Below are positions 32,588 through 41,454 of a stretch of DNA of 64,000 nucleotides, one piece after another. Numbering within the stretch: position 1 is the stretch's first letter; every line of letters starts with the position of its first letter. The DNA lies in contig JAJXWP010000005.1 of assembly GCA_021781575.1 (NCBI GenBank), forward strand, positions 1-64,000, given 5' to 3'. Below the pieces are notes generated by a model that ran no database searches, was not told the DNA's origin, and saw nothing but the letters and a program-made list of their open reading frames with translations. This DNA comes from Pseudomonadota bacterium. Its GTDB lineage: Bacteria; Pseudomonadota; Alphaproteobacteria; Rhodospirillales; Magnetospirillaceae. A program made the translations under genes and the position numbers.

Positions 32588-33277
32588 ATGGCTGGAAGAG
32601 TGGGTACCTTTCTGGCGGCTGTTGGCGCCTGGCTGGCGACCGCCTGTCTGCCCGCCCAGGCAACCACGATCGACACCTTCGCTTTTTCGATTATTCCCGT
32701 TGGAGGCGATCCGGCGACCGACTGGTATTCCGTTTCGACTCCACCTGTACCGACAGGCACATTTTTGGTGGGGTCTTTCAGCGGCGTGGTCGAGGCCAAC
32801 GGGCTCATCGAATTGGGCGACCTGCAGTCGTTTTCAGCGGCCTTGTATGCCCTGGAGGGAACGACCAGCGTCGGCGCGCCAAGCGATTTGTCCTTGTTCT
32901 CCTACGACACCGCGGGAGGAGCAAGCAGCCTGGATTTCGCCACAAATTCCCATTTCTTCGTCTGTGTCGGGGCCGCCGCGACCTTGGACCCCCAGTGTGG
33001 GGCCGGTACGGTGGCTTACCCGGCGAACACCACCGCCGACGCCTTGATCGGGCCGCCGGCGATAGATCCGGGCTATACCTACGCGACCGTCCAACCGCTC
33101 ATCCAGTTGGTTTCGAGCACGACCATTCCGTCGACACCGGTTCCGGCTCCCACCTCTCTTCCACTCTTCGCCAGCGGCCTCGGCGCATTATTCCTCTGGC
33201 GGCGCAGGCGTGAAGCGGCCGCCGGCAGGCATCAGCCGGGAATCGTCGTAACCCGGTTGTCGAAGTCGACCAGATAG
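32588..33277 (+). CDS. Exported protein with PEP-CTERM/VPxPA-like sorting signal
   Basis: The 229-residue protein has a signal peptide ending PAQATT near residue 26, a beta-rich body, and near its end VPAPTSLPLFASGLGALFLW followed by RRRR. This is a VPLPA-CTERM-like version of the exosortase signal. Unlike normal cases the frame continues about 25 residues past the basic cluster and overlaps the convergent apbE gene by 46 bp. The ATG at 32588 follows GGAGGCGAGG. Function unknown. Confidence 0.8.
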   Translation: MAGRVGTFLAAVGAWLATACLPAQATTIDTFAFSIIPVGGDPATDWYSVSTPPVPTGTFLVGSFSGVVEANGLIELGDLQSFSAALYALEGTTSVGAPSDLSLFSYDTAGGASSLDFATNSHFFVCVGAAATLDPQCGAGTVAYPANTTADALIGPPAIDPGYTYATVQPLIQLVSSTTIPSTPVPAPTSLPLFASGLGALFLWRRRREAAAGRHQPGIVVTRLSKSTR

Positions 33278-34230
33278 GCGGTCTCGCCGCCGCCGGCGCT
33301 GAGAATGTCCTGGGCGTGGTCGCGATGGCAGACGGCCAGTGTGGTGGACAGGCCGTCGGCGACCATCGCGGACCGCGCCACCACATTGGTTTCCGCCCAG
33401 GCGAAGGACGGCCGGCCGGTGGCCGGGTCGAACAGATGGTGAAACCGGCCGGCCTTGTCGAAGCAGGTGCCGTAGCCGCCCGACGTGGCCATCGCCCGGT
33501 CGGTCAGTTCCACCACCTGGAGCGCCGTGTCGGGCGCCTTGGGGTTGGCGATGCCGATATGCCACGGCCGCCCGTCGGGATGGCGGCCGCTGGCGCGGTA
33601 GGCATCCAGTTGCGCCAGCACCCGGTCGACGCCGCGCCGGCGGAGCAGGGCCACGATACGGTCGGTGATGTAGCCGTGAGCGATACCGTTGAAGGTGATG
33701 CCCATCCCCGGCTCGGCCAAAGCGACCCGATCTCCGGCCAGGGTGATCCGGCGATAGTCGACGAGAGCCCGGGCAGCCTCGATGGCGGCGCCCGGCGGAC
33801 CACCGGGGTCGGCATCCGGCCGGGCGAAATGGTCGGCGTAAAGGATCCATAGCGGCTGCACGGTGACGTCAAAGGCGCCGCCGCTGATGGCGCTGAAATG
33901 CAGGCTCTGCCGCAGCACGGTCAGGAATTCCGGAGGGGCGCCGTCCAGGCTGCCGGTGCGGTTGAGGCGGCACAGCGCCGATTCCGGCCGATACAGGCTG
34001 AAGATCCGTTCCAGCCGGTAGACTTCGGCCAGGCAGTCACCGATCAACGCTTTGGCCGCGTCGGGATCAGGGTGATAGAGTTGGAGGCTGGATTGCGCTC
34101 CGAGGACGACTCCGTCCCATCGGGCCAACTGGGGCGGTCGCTCCCGCGGCAAGGCGGGGCCGGCAACCATGGCTCCGGCGAACATACCGGTGACGGTAAT
34201 GAAACGGCGGCGGGAGATCGGCGGTGTCAT
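33232..34230 (-). CDS. apbE: ApbE family FAD:protein FMN transferase
   Basis: The 332-residue protein starts with a twin-arginine leader (SRRRFITVTGMFAGAMVAG), then an ApbE core with LERIFSLYRPESALCRLNR, FDVTVQPLW, and GITFNGIAHGYITDRI near 170, and the FAD/Mg site SGGYGTCFD near 240. ApbE attaches FMN to Thr or Ser of partner proteins in the periplasm. The partner is surely the NosR-like protein, whose stop overlaps the apbE start by 4 bp. Confidence 0.9.
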   Translation of the reverse strand: MTPPISRRRFITVTGMFAGAMVAGPALPRERPPQLARWDGVVLGAQSSLQLYHPDPDAAKALIGDCLAEVYRLERIFSLYRPESALCRLNRTGSLDGAPPEFLTVLRQSLHFSAISGGAFDVTVQPLWILYADHFARPDADPGGPPGAAIEAARALVDYRRITLAGDRVALAEPGMGITFNGIAHGYITDRIVALLRRRGVDRVLAQLDAYRASGRHPDGRPWHIGIANPKAPDTALQVVELTDRAMATSGGYGTCFDKAGRFHHLFDPATGRPSFAWAETNVVARSAMVADGLSTTLAVCHRDHAQDILSAGGGETAYLVDFDNRVTTIPG

Positions 34231-36386
34231 GGCGTTGCCTCGCGGGTTGGAATACGGCGTAGGGATTTTCCTTCTTTCTCCAGGCGCAGCGGCACGCAAC
34301 GCGACGGATCGTGCAGAATGGCCACGCAGTCCAGGCATTGGACGCATTCGGCGTAGCGAATGGATCCGGTGCGCGTGATCGCACCATATTCGCAACGGAT
34401 GCGGCAGATCTGGCAAGGCTTGCCGCAATCGGCCCGTCTCGGCAGCCATCGGTGGTGGCGCAGGAATGCCGAAAGCGAGAGGAGCGCGCCCAGCGGGCAG
34501 AGAAACTGGCAAAATCCCTTGTAGACCAGGGCGCTGCCGAGCGTCAGGGCGAGGGCGTAGACGACATACGGCCATTCGCGGTGGAATTCGAGGGTGATGG
34601 CAGTCTTGAACGGCTCCACCTCGGCCAGTCTTTCGGCGGAATCGGGCACCACCAGGGCGCCGGCCACCAGAAAGGCAAGCACCCCATACTTCACCAGCGC
34701 CAGCCGGCGCCGGGCCGGTTCGCCCAGTCGCAAGGGGCGCAGCCGGGCGAATGTCGCCACCTTGCTGACCAGTTCCTGCATGGCGCCGTAGGGGCAAAGC
34801 CATCCGCAGAACGGTCCGCGGGCCCAGATCGCCAAGGTGGCCAGGACGTAGAGCCACAGCAGCAGCGAAATGGGGTCGTATAGCAGGAACGTGAGGTCGC
34901 CGCCGGCCCGCGCCAACTTCACCAGCCCAAGAATGGTGACGATGCTGAGCTGCCCTTGCGCATACCAGCCGACGAACACCAGGACGAAGGCCAGGAACAG
35001 CGGCCGCGACCAGGCAAGCAGGCCCCTGCGTCTGGTCAGCCAATCCTGGCGCGCCAGGCCGAAACTGAGCGCGGCCAGCGCCACGGCCAGGAGGCCGATC
35101 TCCCATTTGCGGGTCTTCCAGGCGGCGAGCCACGGCCGATCCGGCCCGGTGCTTGGCCAGACGAACAAATTCGCCGGCAGCGAATAATCGGCGGAGAAAT
35201 CCCGGCTGGTGCCTTCCTCCAGGAAATAGCCGCGGCTCCGCGGAATGCGCAGCATCAGCCGCCAAGGCACCGAGGGGTCGAAGCCGGAGCGGCGATCGAT
35301 CATATAAACCTCGGCCTCGAGAAATTGCGGCACTCCGGCCTGAAAGGTGATGTCGAGGACTTGGTTGCGCAAGTTTATTGGGAATTTCCCCTGGCGTACC
35401 GACAATGTGTCTGGAACGGCTCCCGGAACGAAGTCTTCGCCCTTGAAAGACTTCGGGCCGTTCGACATGAGGATGATCGCCTCGTTGGTGTCTCCTACTT
35501 TGTCCTCCAGGCGTCGCCAGGTGTTTTCGTCCAGGATGTTCCTGCCGATCGACGGTACGTTGATCTGGGCGAAATAGAGATCGATGTAGGCCTTGTCCGG
35601 GTTGTCCGCCACCTCCGGGTCGATGCCGGCGAAGCGGGTTCCGGCGAAAGCGCTCTCAACCGCACCGTTGGTCAGCTTGAGATGCCGGATATATCCCTTG
35701 TCGACCAACTGCCGCCAGGTCATCGGCCGCACCGTCTGGGGGGCCGGGCGCGCGGTCTCCCGAGGCAACTGGTCGGCCATCTTTTCGCGGGCCACCTTGA
35801 GGGCGGCGTTCAGGATGGTCTCGTTGATGATACGGACCGAGGCCGAGGCCCGGCTGATCCCATCGACATAGGTGTTGATACCGCCTTCCTTGTCGACCGT
35901 CTCATGGGGCGCCGCAACCTTGATATTGCTGCGGATCGACTTGCCTTTGTATTGCTGCAGGAATGACAGGAGCGGTTCTGTTCCGATACCGTTGACGAAG
36001 ACCGGTTCGTTCTGGTGGATCAGCTTGACATCCATGAAGACGCCCTGACTGTCCATGGCGATCAGCAGGTTGATCGGGGTTCCGGCGAACCCGGGAATGT
36101 CGACCAGATCGTTGGTGCGGAACAGGTAGCCGACGATCTTGCGCCCCTCGTACAAGGGCCAGACGGGAAATTTCGGGTCCTTGGTGCCGACCTCGACTGA
36201 TTTCGGTACGGCGGCCATGGTGAGGGTGTCCTCGCTGATATGGCCGTCATCGACATGGCGGCCATGCGCCGGACAGGGTGTGGCGAAGACGAGGGCGAGC
36301 AGGGCGAGAGCCGCCGGAACGCCCGCCCGGTGCCGCTTCCATCGGGCGAAAGGGTGGCATCGTCTGGTTCCTACCGTTGATCGCAT
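34227..36386 (-). CDS. NosR/NirI-like membrane flavoprotein with Fe-S centres
   Basis: The 719-residue protein has a signal segment, a periplasmic FMN-binding domain (to about residue 190), a second periplasmic domain, then several membrane helices with CGWLCPYGAMQE and CQFLCPLGALLS motifs, and a C-terminal ferredoxin-like Cys set (CGKPCQICRIRC, CVQCLDC). NosR feeds electrons to N2O reductase; relatives occur in PQQ-alcohol loci. The flavinylation motif is divergent, VDGISRASASVR in place of SGATxT. No nosZ is present, so a role in alcohol oxidation electron flow is more likely. Confidence 0.85.
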   Translation of the reverse strand: MRSTVGTRRCHPFARWKRHRAGVPAALALLALVFATPCPAHGRHVDDGHISEDTLTMAAVPKSVEVGTKDPKFPVWPLYEGRKIVGYLFRTNDLVDIPGFAGTPINLLIAMDSQGVFMDVKLIHQNEPVFVNGIGTEPLLSFLQQYKGKSIRSNIKVAAPHETVDKEGGINTYVDGISRASASVRIINETILNAALKVAREKMADQLPRETARPAPQTVRPMTWRQLVDKGYIRHLKLTNGAVESAFAGTRFAGIDPEVADNPDKAYIDLYFAQINVPSIGRNILDENTWRRLEDKVGDTNEAIILMSNGPKSFKGEDFVPGAVPDTLSVRQGKFPINLRNQVLDITFQAGVPQFLEAEVYMIDRRSGFDPSVPWRLMLRIPRSRGYFLEEGTSRDFSADYSLPANLFVWPSTGPDRPWLAAWKTRKWEIGLLAVALAALSFGLARQDWLTRRRGLLAWSRPLFLAFVLVFVGWYAQGQLSIVTILGLVKLARAGGDLTFLLYDPISLLLWLYVLATLAIWARGPFCGWLCPYGAMQELVSKVATFARLRPLRLGEPARRRLALVKYGVLAFLVAGALVVPDSAERLAEVEPFKTAITLEFHREWPYVVYALALTLGSALVYKGFCQFLCPLGALLSLSAFLRHHRWLPRRADCGKPCQICRIRCEYGAITRTGSIRYAECVQCLDCVAILHDPSRCVPLRLEKEGKSLRRIPTREATP

Positions 36387-36438
36387 GGCAGCCTCTAGAA
36401 GTATTCCAGGTTGGGTTCGGAGGGGTTGCGGGGAGACC

Positions 36439-37302
36439 TCAGCGCAGTCTGTAGGTAATGGGCAGGCTGAAGATCGCCACGCGGGTCCCCAACTCCGCCG
36501 GCAGCGGGGGAAATGGCGCGCCGGCCTGCACCGCCGCCAGGGAGGCCTCGACCAGACGGTGGGGGCCGTCGCCGACCGGCTCCACGTGAATCAGGTGGCC
36601 GTCCTCGGCGACTGTCAGGCGGACGACGATGGTGCCTTCCTCGCCCCGGCGCTGCGATGACAGCGGGTAGGTCTTGTGGCGTTCGAGGCGGTCGAGCAGC
36701 GTCCGCGAATAGCGGGCCAGTATCTCCGCCTTCGCCGGCGGGGCGGCGGCTGAAGCGTCCAGCGGTGGTGCGATGCTGGCCCCGGCGGCGGCTGGTGGTG
36801 CGGCGGCGATGCGCCCGGCGGGGGGCGAGCCTTCCGCCGGGGTCCGGGCGGAAGGCGCGGCGACCGCCGCCGCCGGCGGCGCCGGTTTGGGTGGCAAGGG
36901 CGCGGCACGATGGGCCAACGGCCTTGGATGGCGGGCCGGGCGTGCTGTCGCCGGGCGTGCTGTCGAGGGGCGCGGTTTGGCCGGGGGCGGAGCCGGCGCC
37001 GCCAGGCGCGATTCAGCCGGAGGGGCCACGCTGGGCGCCGTCGCCGTCGCTGTGGCGGTCGGGGCCGGAACGGCGGCGGCCGGTGGCGGCATCCAGGCCA
37101 GTGTCACTTCGATGGCCTGAGGAGGGGGGGGCTGTTTCGTCGGGGTGAGCAGCCAAAACCCCCCGATCAGCGGCAGCAAGGTGGCATGAAACGCCACCGA
37201 CAACACGAGCCCCAAGCCACCCGGCCAGGACGGGTGGGTTCGCCGGGAGATTGGTTGAGGCGAAACGGCATCCATTACGCCATGGTGAGCCAGTTGCCGC
37301 AT
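36439..37302 (-). CDS. TonB family energy-transducing protein
   Basis: The protein (about 287 residues) has one N-terminal membrane helix (GLGLVLSVAFHATLLPL), a long Pro/Ala/Lys periplasmic spacer (about residues 70-190), and a C-terminal TonB domain with YPLSSQRRGEEGTIVVRL and a VGDGPHRLVEASLAAV helix. It transmits proton-motive force to outer-membrane receptors. ExbB/ExbD and a receptor are not in the window. In lanthanide-dependent alcohol oxidation, TonB transport of a metal chelate is plausible. The start could also be 37275 or 37311. Confidence 0.85.
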   Translation of the reverse strand: MRQLAHHGVMDAVSPQPISRRTHPSWPGGLGLVLSVAFHATLLPLIGGFWLLTPTKQPPPPQAIEVTLAWMPPPAAAVPAPTATATATAPSVAPPAESRLAAPAPPPAKPRPSTARPATARPARHPRPLAHRAAPLPPKPAPPAAAVAAPSARTPAEGSPPAGRIAAAPPAAAGASIAPPLDASAAAPPAKAEILARYSRTLLDRLERHKTYPLSSQRRGEEGTIVVRLTVAEDGHLIHVEPVGDGPHRLVEASLAAVQAGAPFPPLPAELGTRVAIFSLPITYRLR

Positions 37303-37555
37303 CCCCACCAATGAGACCTAAGTCGCATCCATGCGCCGCGGTGGAATTTCAGTGCCTTTGAAAATTGTTCTTTCGTACGAATCACTGGGCGAAAGCAAAA
37401 ATTGTCATATCGTGTGTCGTGCGTGCAACATTCGCCAAAAGTACGGAATGCAATAGATACTGTAACAGATACAATCTGCACCATTACGAAGGCGCAACCT
37501 TTCCGGAATAGCCGTAAAGGGGGTGCAAGTCTACTAATACTCGGGGATTACGGAC

Positions 37556-38416
37556 ATGAAATTAGGTGGACAACATACATCTCTATTCAAGGCGGCGGTG
37601 CTGTCCGGCGCCTTCGGCGCACTATCGCTTTTAGCGTTTGCCGGCGCGGCCGAGGCCGCACCGGTGACCGAGGCCGGCGAAACGGTTGGTCTGGCCCTCG
37701 GCGCCCCTCTTCCCGAGGGTCTGTATTTCGTCGATACGTCGAGCATCGTTCAGTTGGGGCCGAATGCCAACACTTCCGCCTTCGTCAACATCCCGGTGGT
37801 CGCCTGGTCGACGCCGTGGACCATCGCCGGTGGGCGTGTCGAAGCTTATGGTGCGGTGCCCGAGGATTATGTCGGAGTGAAGGGCGCCGTATCGACGGCC
37901 GGGCTCTACAACCCCGCCCTTTTGGCCGGCGTCGCCTGGAACCTGGGCAATGGCTTCGGCTTCAGCAATTTCGTCGGCGGTTACGCGCCGGTTAATGCTC
38001 CCGGCCTCGCCACCAACAACTGGGTATTCAACGAGCGGGCGGCCCTCAGCTATACCGGCAACGGTTATGACGTGACGGCTCACCTGATTTACGGTTCGCC
38101 TGGGAGCAATCAGACTGCCGGTCTGATGGGCGCGCCCGAATACCTCAACTACGACATCACCGCGACCAAGACATTCGGCAAGTGGGAGGTCGGTCCGATC
38201 GCCTTCGGAAGCAACGATCTCGGCAAGGGGTTGGGCGATCCGAACGGAAGTTCCCACCTGTTCGAGATGGGCGGTCTGGTCGGCTACGCCTTCGGCCCGA
38301 TTTCCGTGCAGGCCTACCTGGCCCGCTCGGTCAGCGCCGACACGGCGACCTATGGTGACGGCGACACCCGCTTCTTCCTGCGCTTTGTGGTTCCTCTGTG
38401 GAATCCCAAGTCCTAA
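37556..38416 (+). CDS. Outer-membrane channel, MetA/SphA-like
   Basis: The 286-residue protein has a signal peptide ending AAEAAP near residue 35, then alternating aromatic beta-strands and a C-terminal RFFLRFVVPLW barrel strand. It resembles the 'phenol MetA-pathway'/SphA outer-membrane family often encoded with PQQ-alcohol dehydrogenases, probably for uptake of alcohols or aromatics. It starts a plus-strand unit divergent from tonB and ends in a shared hairpin. Confidence 0.75.
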   Translation: MKLGGQHTSLFKAAVLSGAFGALSLLAFAGAAEAAPVTEAGETVGLALGAPLPEGLYFVDTSSIVQLGPNANTSAFVNIPVVAWSTPWTIAGGRVEAYGAVPEDYVGVKGAVSTAGLYNPALLAGVAWNLGNGFGFSNFVGGYAPVNAPGLATNNWVFNERAALSYTGNGYDVTAHLIYGSPGSNQTAGLMGAPEYLNYDITATKTFGKWEVGPIAFGSNDLGKGLGDPNGSSHLFEMGGLVGYAFGPISVQAYLARSVSADTATYGDGDTRFFLRFVVPLWNPKS

Positions 38417-38449
38417 CCATCGGGATCGTTGCGTTTCTTCCTCAGCCTT

Positions 38450-38474
38450 GCCGGGCGGCCCAAAGCCGCCCGGC
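38450..38474. terminator. Hairpin between convergent genes
   Basis: GCCGGGCGGC (38450-38459) pairs perfectly with GCCGCCCGGC (38465-38474) around CCAAA. It serves the outer-membrane channel gene and may also face the beta-propeller gene ending at 38495. Confidence 0.7.
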
Positions 38475-38494
38475 ATTCCTTTGGGGCCCGCAGT

Positions 38495-39544
38495 TCATGG
38501 GCTGATCGCCACGCCCCAGGGATAACGGCCGACCTTGATCGACTTGATAGGGGCCAGCTTGGCTACGTCGATCACCGTGACGTCGCCGCTGATGCCGTTG
38601 GTGGTGTAAAGCTGCTTTTCGCCCGGCGTGAAAGCCATCTGCCAGACCCGCTGGCCGACCAGAATATAGGCTTTGACCTCGTAGGTCCGGGCATCGACGA
38701 CGGCGACATGGTTGGCCGGGCCGAGGGCGACGAAGGCCAGCTTGCCGTCGCTGGTCAGGCGGATGCCGACCGGCTGCACCTTGTCATCGGGAACACCCTT
38801 GACGGCGAAATGAATGGTCCGCATCGGCTTGCGGGTGGCCACATCGATGACGTTGACGGTGCCGCCGATCTCGGAGGATACCCAGAGGAGCGTACCCTGC
38901 GGATTGAATACGGCGACGCGAGGCCGTTGCTCGACCGGAGTGTTGTCGAACACGGCCTTGGTGTCCGTATTGATCCAGTGAACCATCGAGGTGGTTTCCG
39001 ACGTGTTGACGGCCAGCTTGCCGTCGGGGCTTACCGCCATTCCTTCCGGTTCCACGCCGACGTCGAACTGGGCGACCACCAGTCTTTTGTTGATGTCGAT
39101 GACGGTGACGCCGTTGCTGTTCTCGTTGGAAACGTAGATGAACTTGCCGTCGGGGGTCTGGGCGAAGGTCTCGGGATCCTCGCCCGAGGGAAGATCATGG
39201 AGAATCTTATGCGTCGCGAGGTCCATGACCTGGATGGTGTCCGAACTCGAGGCGCAAATATAGAGCTTGGTATTGTCGGGCGAAAGCAGGATGCCGCGCG
39301 GTTGACGGCCTACCTGGACGGTGTCGATGACTTGCATCTTCGCCGTGTCGATAATAGAAATAGTATTATCTTTCTCGTTCGACACATAGGCGGTGCCGGC
39401 GGTTGCCTGCGCCGACGACAAACACAAAACAGCCAGAGCTATTGCTTCGCCTCGGAACACGCGGAGACCGTAATGGTTCTTCAAGGAGAGACGCTCAGTC
39501 GCCTTTCCTTGCGTTCCCCATCGTTTGCTCCTTAATCTTGACAT
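38495..39544 (-). CDS. PQQ-associated beta-propeller protein (YVTN repeats)
   Basis: The 349-residue exported protein has repeated propeller blades ending in D-x-A-T/K segments: YVSNEKDNTISIIDTAK, LYICASSSDTIQVMDL, IYVSNENSNGVTVIDI and so on. This is the propeller family linked to PQQ-dependent catabolism (TIGR03866 type). Its role is unproven, perhaps binding the quinoprotein or its product. The ATG at 39544 follows GGTGA and avoids overlapping the upstream gene; a start at 39574 would overlap it by 25 bp. Confidence 0.82.
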   Translation of the reverse strand: MSRLRSKRWGTQGKATERLSLKNHYGLRVFRGEAIALAVLCLSSAQATAGTAYVSNEKDNTISIIDTAKMQVIDTVQVGRQPRGILLSPDNTKLYICASSSDTIQVMDLATHKILHDLPSGEDPETFAQTPDGKFIYVSNENSNGVTVIDINKRLVVAQFDVGVEPEGMAVSPDGKLAVNTSETTSMVHWINTDTKAVFDNTPVEQRPRVAVFNPQGTLLWVSSEIGGTVNVIDVATRKPMRTIHFAVKGVPDDKVQPVGIRLTSDGKLAFVALGPANHVAVVDARTYEVKAYILVGQRVWQMAFTPGEKQLYTTNGISGDVTVIDVAKLAPIKSIKVGRYPWGVAISP

Positions 39545-39549
39545 GGATT

Positions 39550-40680
39550 TCACCGCGCTGCCCTCATCTTGCATTTAGTTTCCGGCCGATCGATGCCCAA
39601 GGTATCGAGTTCGGTTGTCGGGTGCATGAATCCCGCCACGGGAGCGACGGCGATCAGGCCATTGGCCGCCCCCAGCAGGATCGGCTGCCGAAGCTGGCCG
39701 TCCCAATCGCGGAAGGTCAGCTTGCGCCCCTTGAAGCCGGCGACAGAGAAATCCGGGGCGGCAAGGATCTTGCGCAACGCCGCCGGATCCGCCGACCTGG
39801 CCCGGGTCGCCGCCTCACCGATGGCGCGGACCGCCAGCCAAGCGGCGTAATCGACCGAGGTCATCGGGCGCTTGGCCAGCGCCGTGAAGCGGTTCTGCAA
39901 CTGGATCGCTCCCCAGTCTTCCGCTGCCGGATCCCATCCTTCGGCCATCAGTCCCTGGGTGCCGACGACCGGGCGGGGCAGCCAAAGGCGGTAAGGCAGC
40001 AGGTTGCCGAAGGTACCCGCCTCATCGGCGACCACCACCACGTCGTAGTCGGCCCCCTGGGTGAAGGTGGGCACTTCGCGCTGCGGCTTGCCTTCGCTGT
40101 CGAACGTCCACTGGCGTTGATCGACGATGCTGGCGCCGTAGCGGCGGGCGGTGCGTCGGATCGCCTGGGCGTAGGCTGCGTCGGCTTGTCCGGCGCCATA
40201 GACCAGGAGCCATTTGGTCCACCGCTTCTCGACCAGATATTGCCCCAAGCCGTCGGCCAGCATGGCCCGGTCAGGCAGGGTGTGGAGCAGGTTCGGGCGG
40301 CAATCCTCGTTGCGCAATCGCTCATCGGCTGAGGCGGCGTTGAACAGCGTCGCGCCGCTCTCTGCCGCCTTGAGTACCGCGGCGGCATCCAGCAACGAGA
40401 CGATGAAGGAACTTCCATTTGCCGTCAGGCGGCGAGCCGCTTCGGCGGGATCCTCCCCGGACTGCAGCTTTTCCTCGTCCAGGGTGAAGACCTGCCCGGT
40501 GAACCGGCCGGTGGTGTTGTTGTCGGCGACACCCAGGCGCGCGCCCGTCACGCCCAGATCGTCCTTGAGCGTGTCGGGAACAAGAATGCCGATGGCGATT
40601 GTCTGGGTCGCGGCAGCAGGGAGTATTTGCACGAAAGACGCGCAAAGCAGGACGAGCAGTATCTCAGCCACCTTTACCAT
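39550..40680 (-). CDS. ABC-type substrate-binding protein of the PQQ-alcohol system
   Basis: The 376-residue protein has a signal peptide ending LPAAAT near residue 25 and a Leu/Ile/Val-binding-like fold starting IAIGILVPDTLKDDLG, with GATLFNAASADERLR, and a late QLRQPILLGAANGLIAV. It matches the binding protein found next to PQQ-alcohol dehydrogenases (TIGR03863 type). The ATG at 40680 gives a proper leader. The next gene downstream, the propeller, lies only a few bases away. Confidence 0.82.
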   Translation of the reverse strand: MVKVAEILLVLLCASFVQILPAAATQTIAIGILVPDTLKDDLGVTGARLGVADNNTTGRFTGQVFTLDEEKLQSGEDPAEAARRLTANGSSFIVSLLDAAAVLKAAESGATLFNAASADERLRNEDCRPNLLHTLPDRAMLADGLGQYLVEKRWTKWLLVYGAGQADAAYAQAIRRTARRYGASIVDQRQWTFDSEGKPQREVPTFTQGADYDVVVVADEAGTFGNLLPYRLWLPRPVVGTQGLMAEGWDPAAEDWGAIQLQNRFTALAKRPMTSVDYAAWLAVRAIGEAATRARSADPAALRKILAAPDFSVAGFKGRKLTFRDWDGQLRQPILLGAANGLIAVAPVAGFMHPTTELDTLGIDRPETKCKMRAAR

Positions 40681-40748
40681 CTGCCGGCGCGCCCTCCGTT
40701 CGTAGCAGTCAATGGAACATATCACTGCGGCGACAGAGCGACATCTAC

Positions 40749-40764
40749 GACCAAAGTACAAATG
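40749..40764. promoter_or_regulatory. Candidate alcohol-regulon motif
   Basis: GACCAAAGTACAAATG lies between the minus-strand binding-protein gene and the plus-strand pedF gene. It closely matches GACCAAGGTAGCAAATG upstream of the aldehyde dehydrogenase at 55566. Confidence 0.4.
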
Positions 40765-40896
40765 CCATGCCGCTATTTCGCCCCATTTATCACATAGGAA
40801 TTTCACCCGAAACAAGGCAGTCTCGTCCGTGCTACGCGAGCGCTTTCACCAGCGACGACTTGACTGCACTTTGCCAAACGCATTAGGGATCCAAGA

Positions 40897-41382
40897 ATGC
40901 AAAACGTTATGAAATTACCGATTGCCCTTGTGACGGGGCTGTTCTTTGGGCTCGGTTCCGTTGCCGCGCAAGCGCATGGCGATGTGACGCCGCATCCGAT
41001 CGATACGACGGGCCTCAAGCCATTGGGCAAGGACTGGGTCGAACCCAATCCCTACCGTGGCGATGCCAAGGCGGTGGCGATCGGTGCGGTGGGCTATTAC
41101 CATAACTGTGCCGCCTGCCACGGCCTGAATGCGGTGTCCGGCGGCATGGCGCCCGATCTGCTCGCCTCCGGCAAGGATTGCCTGGATATGGAATCGAAGG
41201 ACCAGCAGGCGTCCTGCATGAAGGACAACGACGACTATTTCAAGACGGTCGTGATGGAGGGGAAGAAGAACAGCGAAGGGCGTGTCACCATGCCCGCCTA
41301 CGACAAGGTCTTCACCCAGGAGGCGGTATGGGCGGTCAAGGCCTATATCGACAAGCGGACTGCCGAAGACCACGACAAGTAA
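40897..41382 (+). CDS. pedF: PedF-type cytochrome c-550, first copy
   Basis: The 161-residue exported protein has a signal peptide ending AQAHG near residue 27, the family block PIDTTGLKPLGKDWVEPNPY at 35-53, and one haem site CAACH at 71-75, with a later Met-rich region (RVTMPAYD) supplying the second axial ligand. It is the electron acceptor of PQQ-alcohol dehydrogenases of the Ped/Exa type. The gene at 45448 encodes a paralogue. Confidence 0.9.
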   Translation: MQNVMKLPIALVTGLFFGLGSVAAQAHGDVTPHPIDTTGLKPLGKDWVEPNPYRGDAKAVAIGAVGYYHNCAACHGLNAVSGGMAPDLLASGKDCLDMESKDQQASCMKDNDDYFKTVVMEGKKNSEGRVTMPAYDKVFTQEAVWAVKAYIDKRTAEDHDK

Positions 41383-41415
41383 CCGACAGCGAGCCGGCCT
41401 CGGCACCGGAAAGAG

Positions 41416-41443
41416 GCGACTCGCCGGCTGGCCGGCGAGTCGC
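41416..41443. terminator. Perfect 13-bp hairpin between convergent genes
   Basis: GCGACTCGCCGGC (41416-41428) pairs with GCCGGCGAGTCGC (41431-41443) around a two-base loop, 33 bp after the pedF stop and 11 bp before the end of the minus-strand haem protein. It can serve both directions. Confidence 0.75.
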
Positions 41444-41454
41444 AGTCGAGGAAA

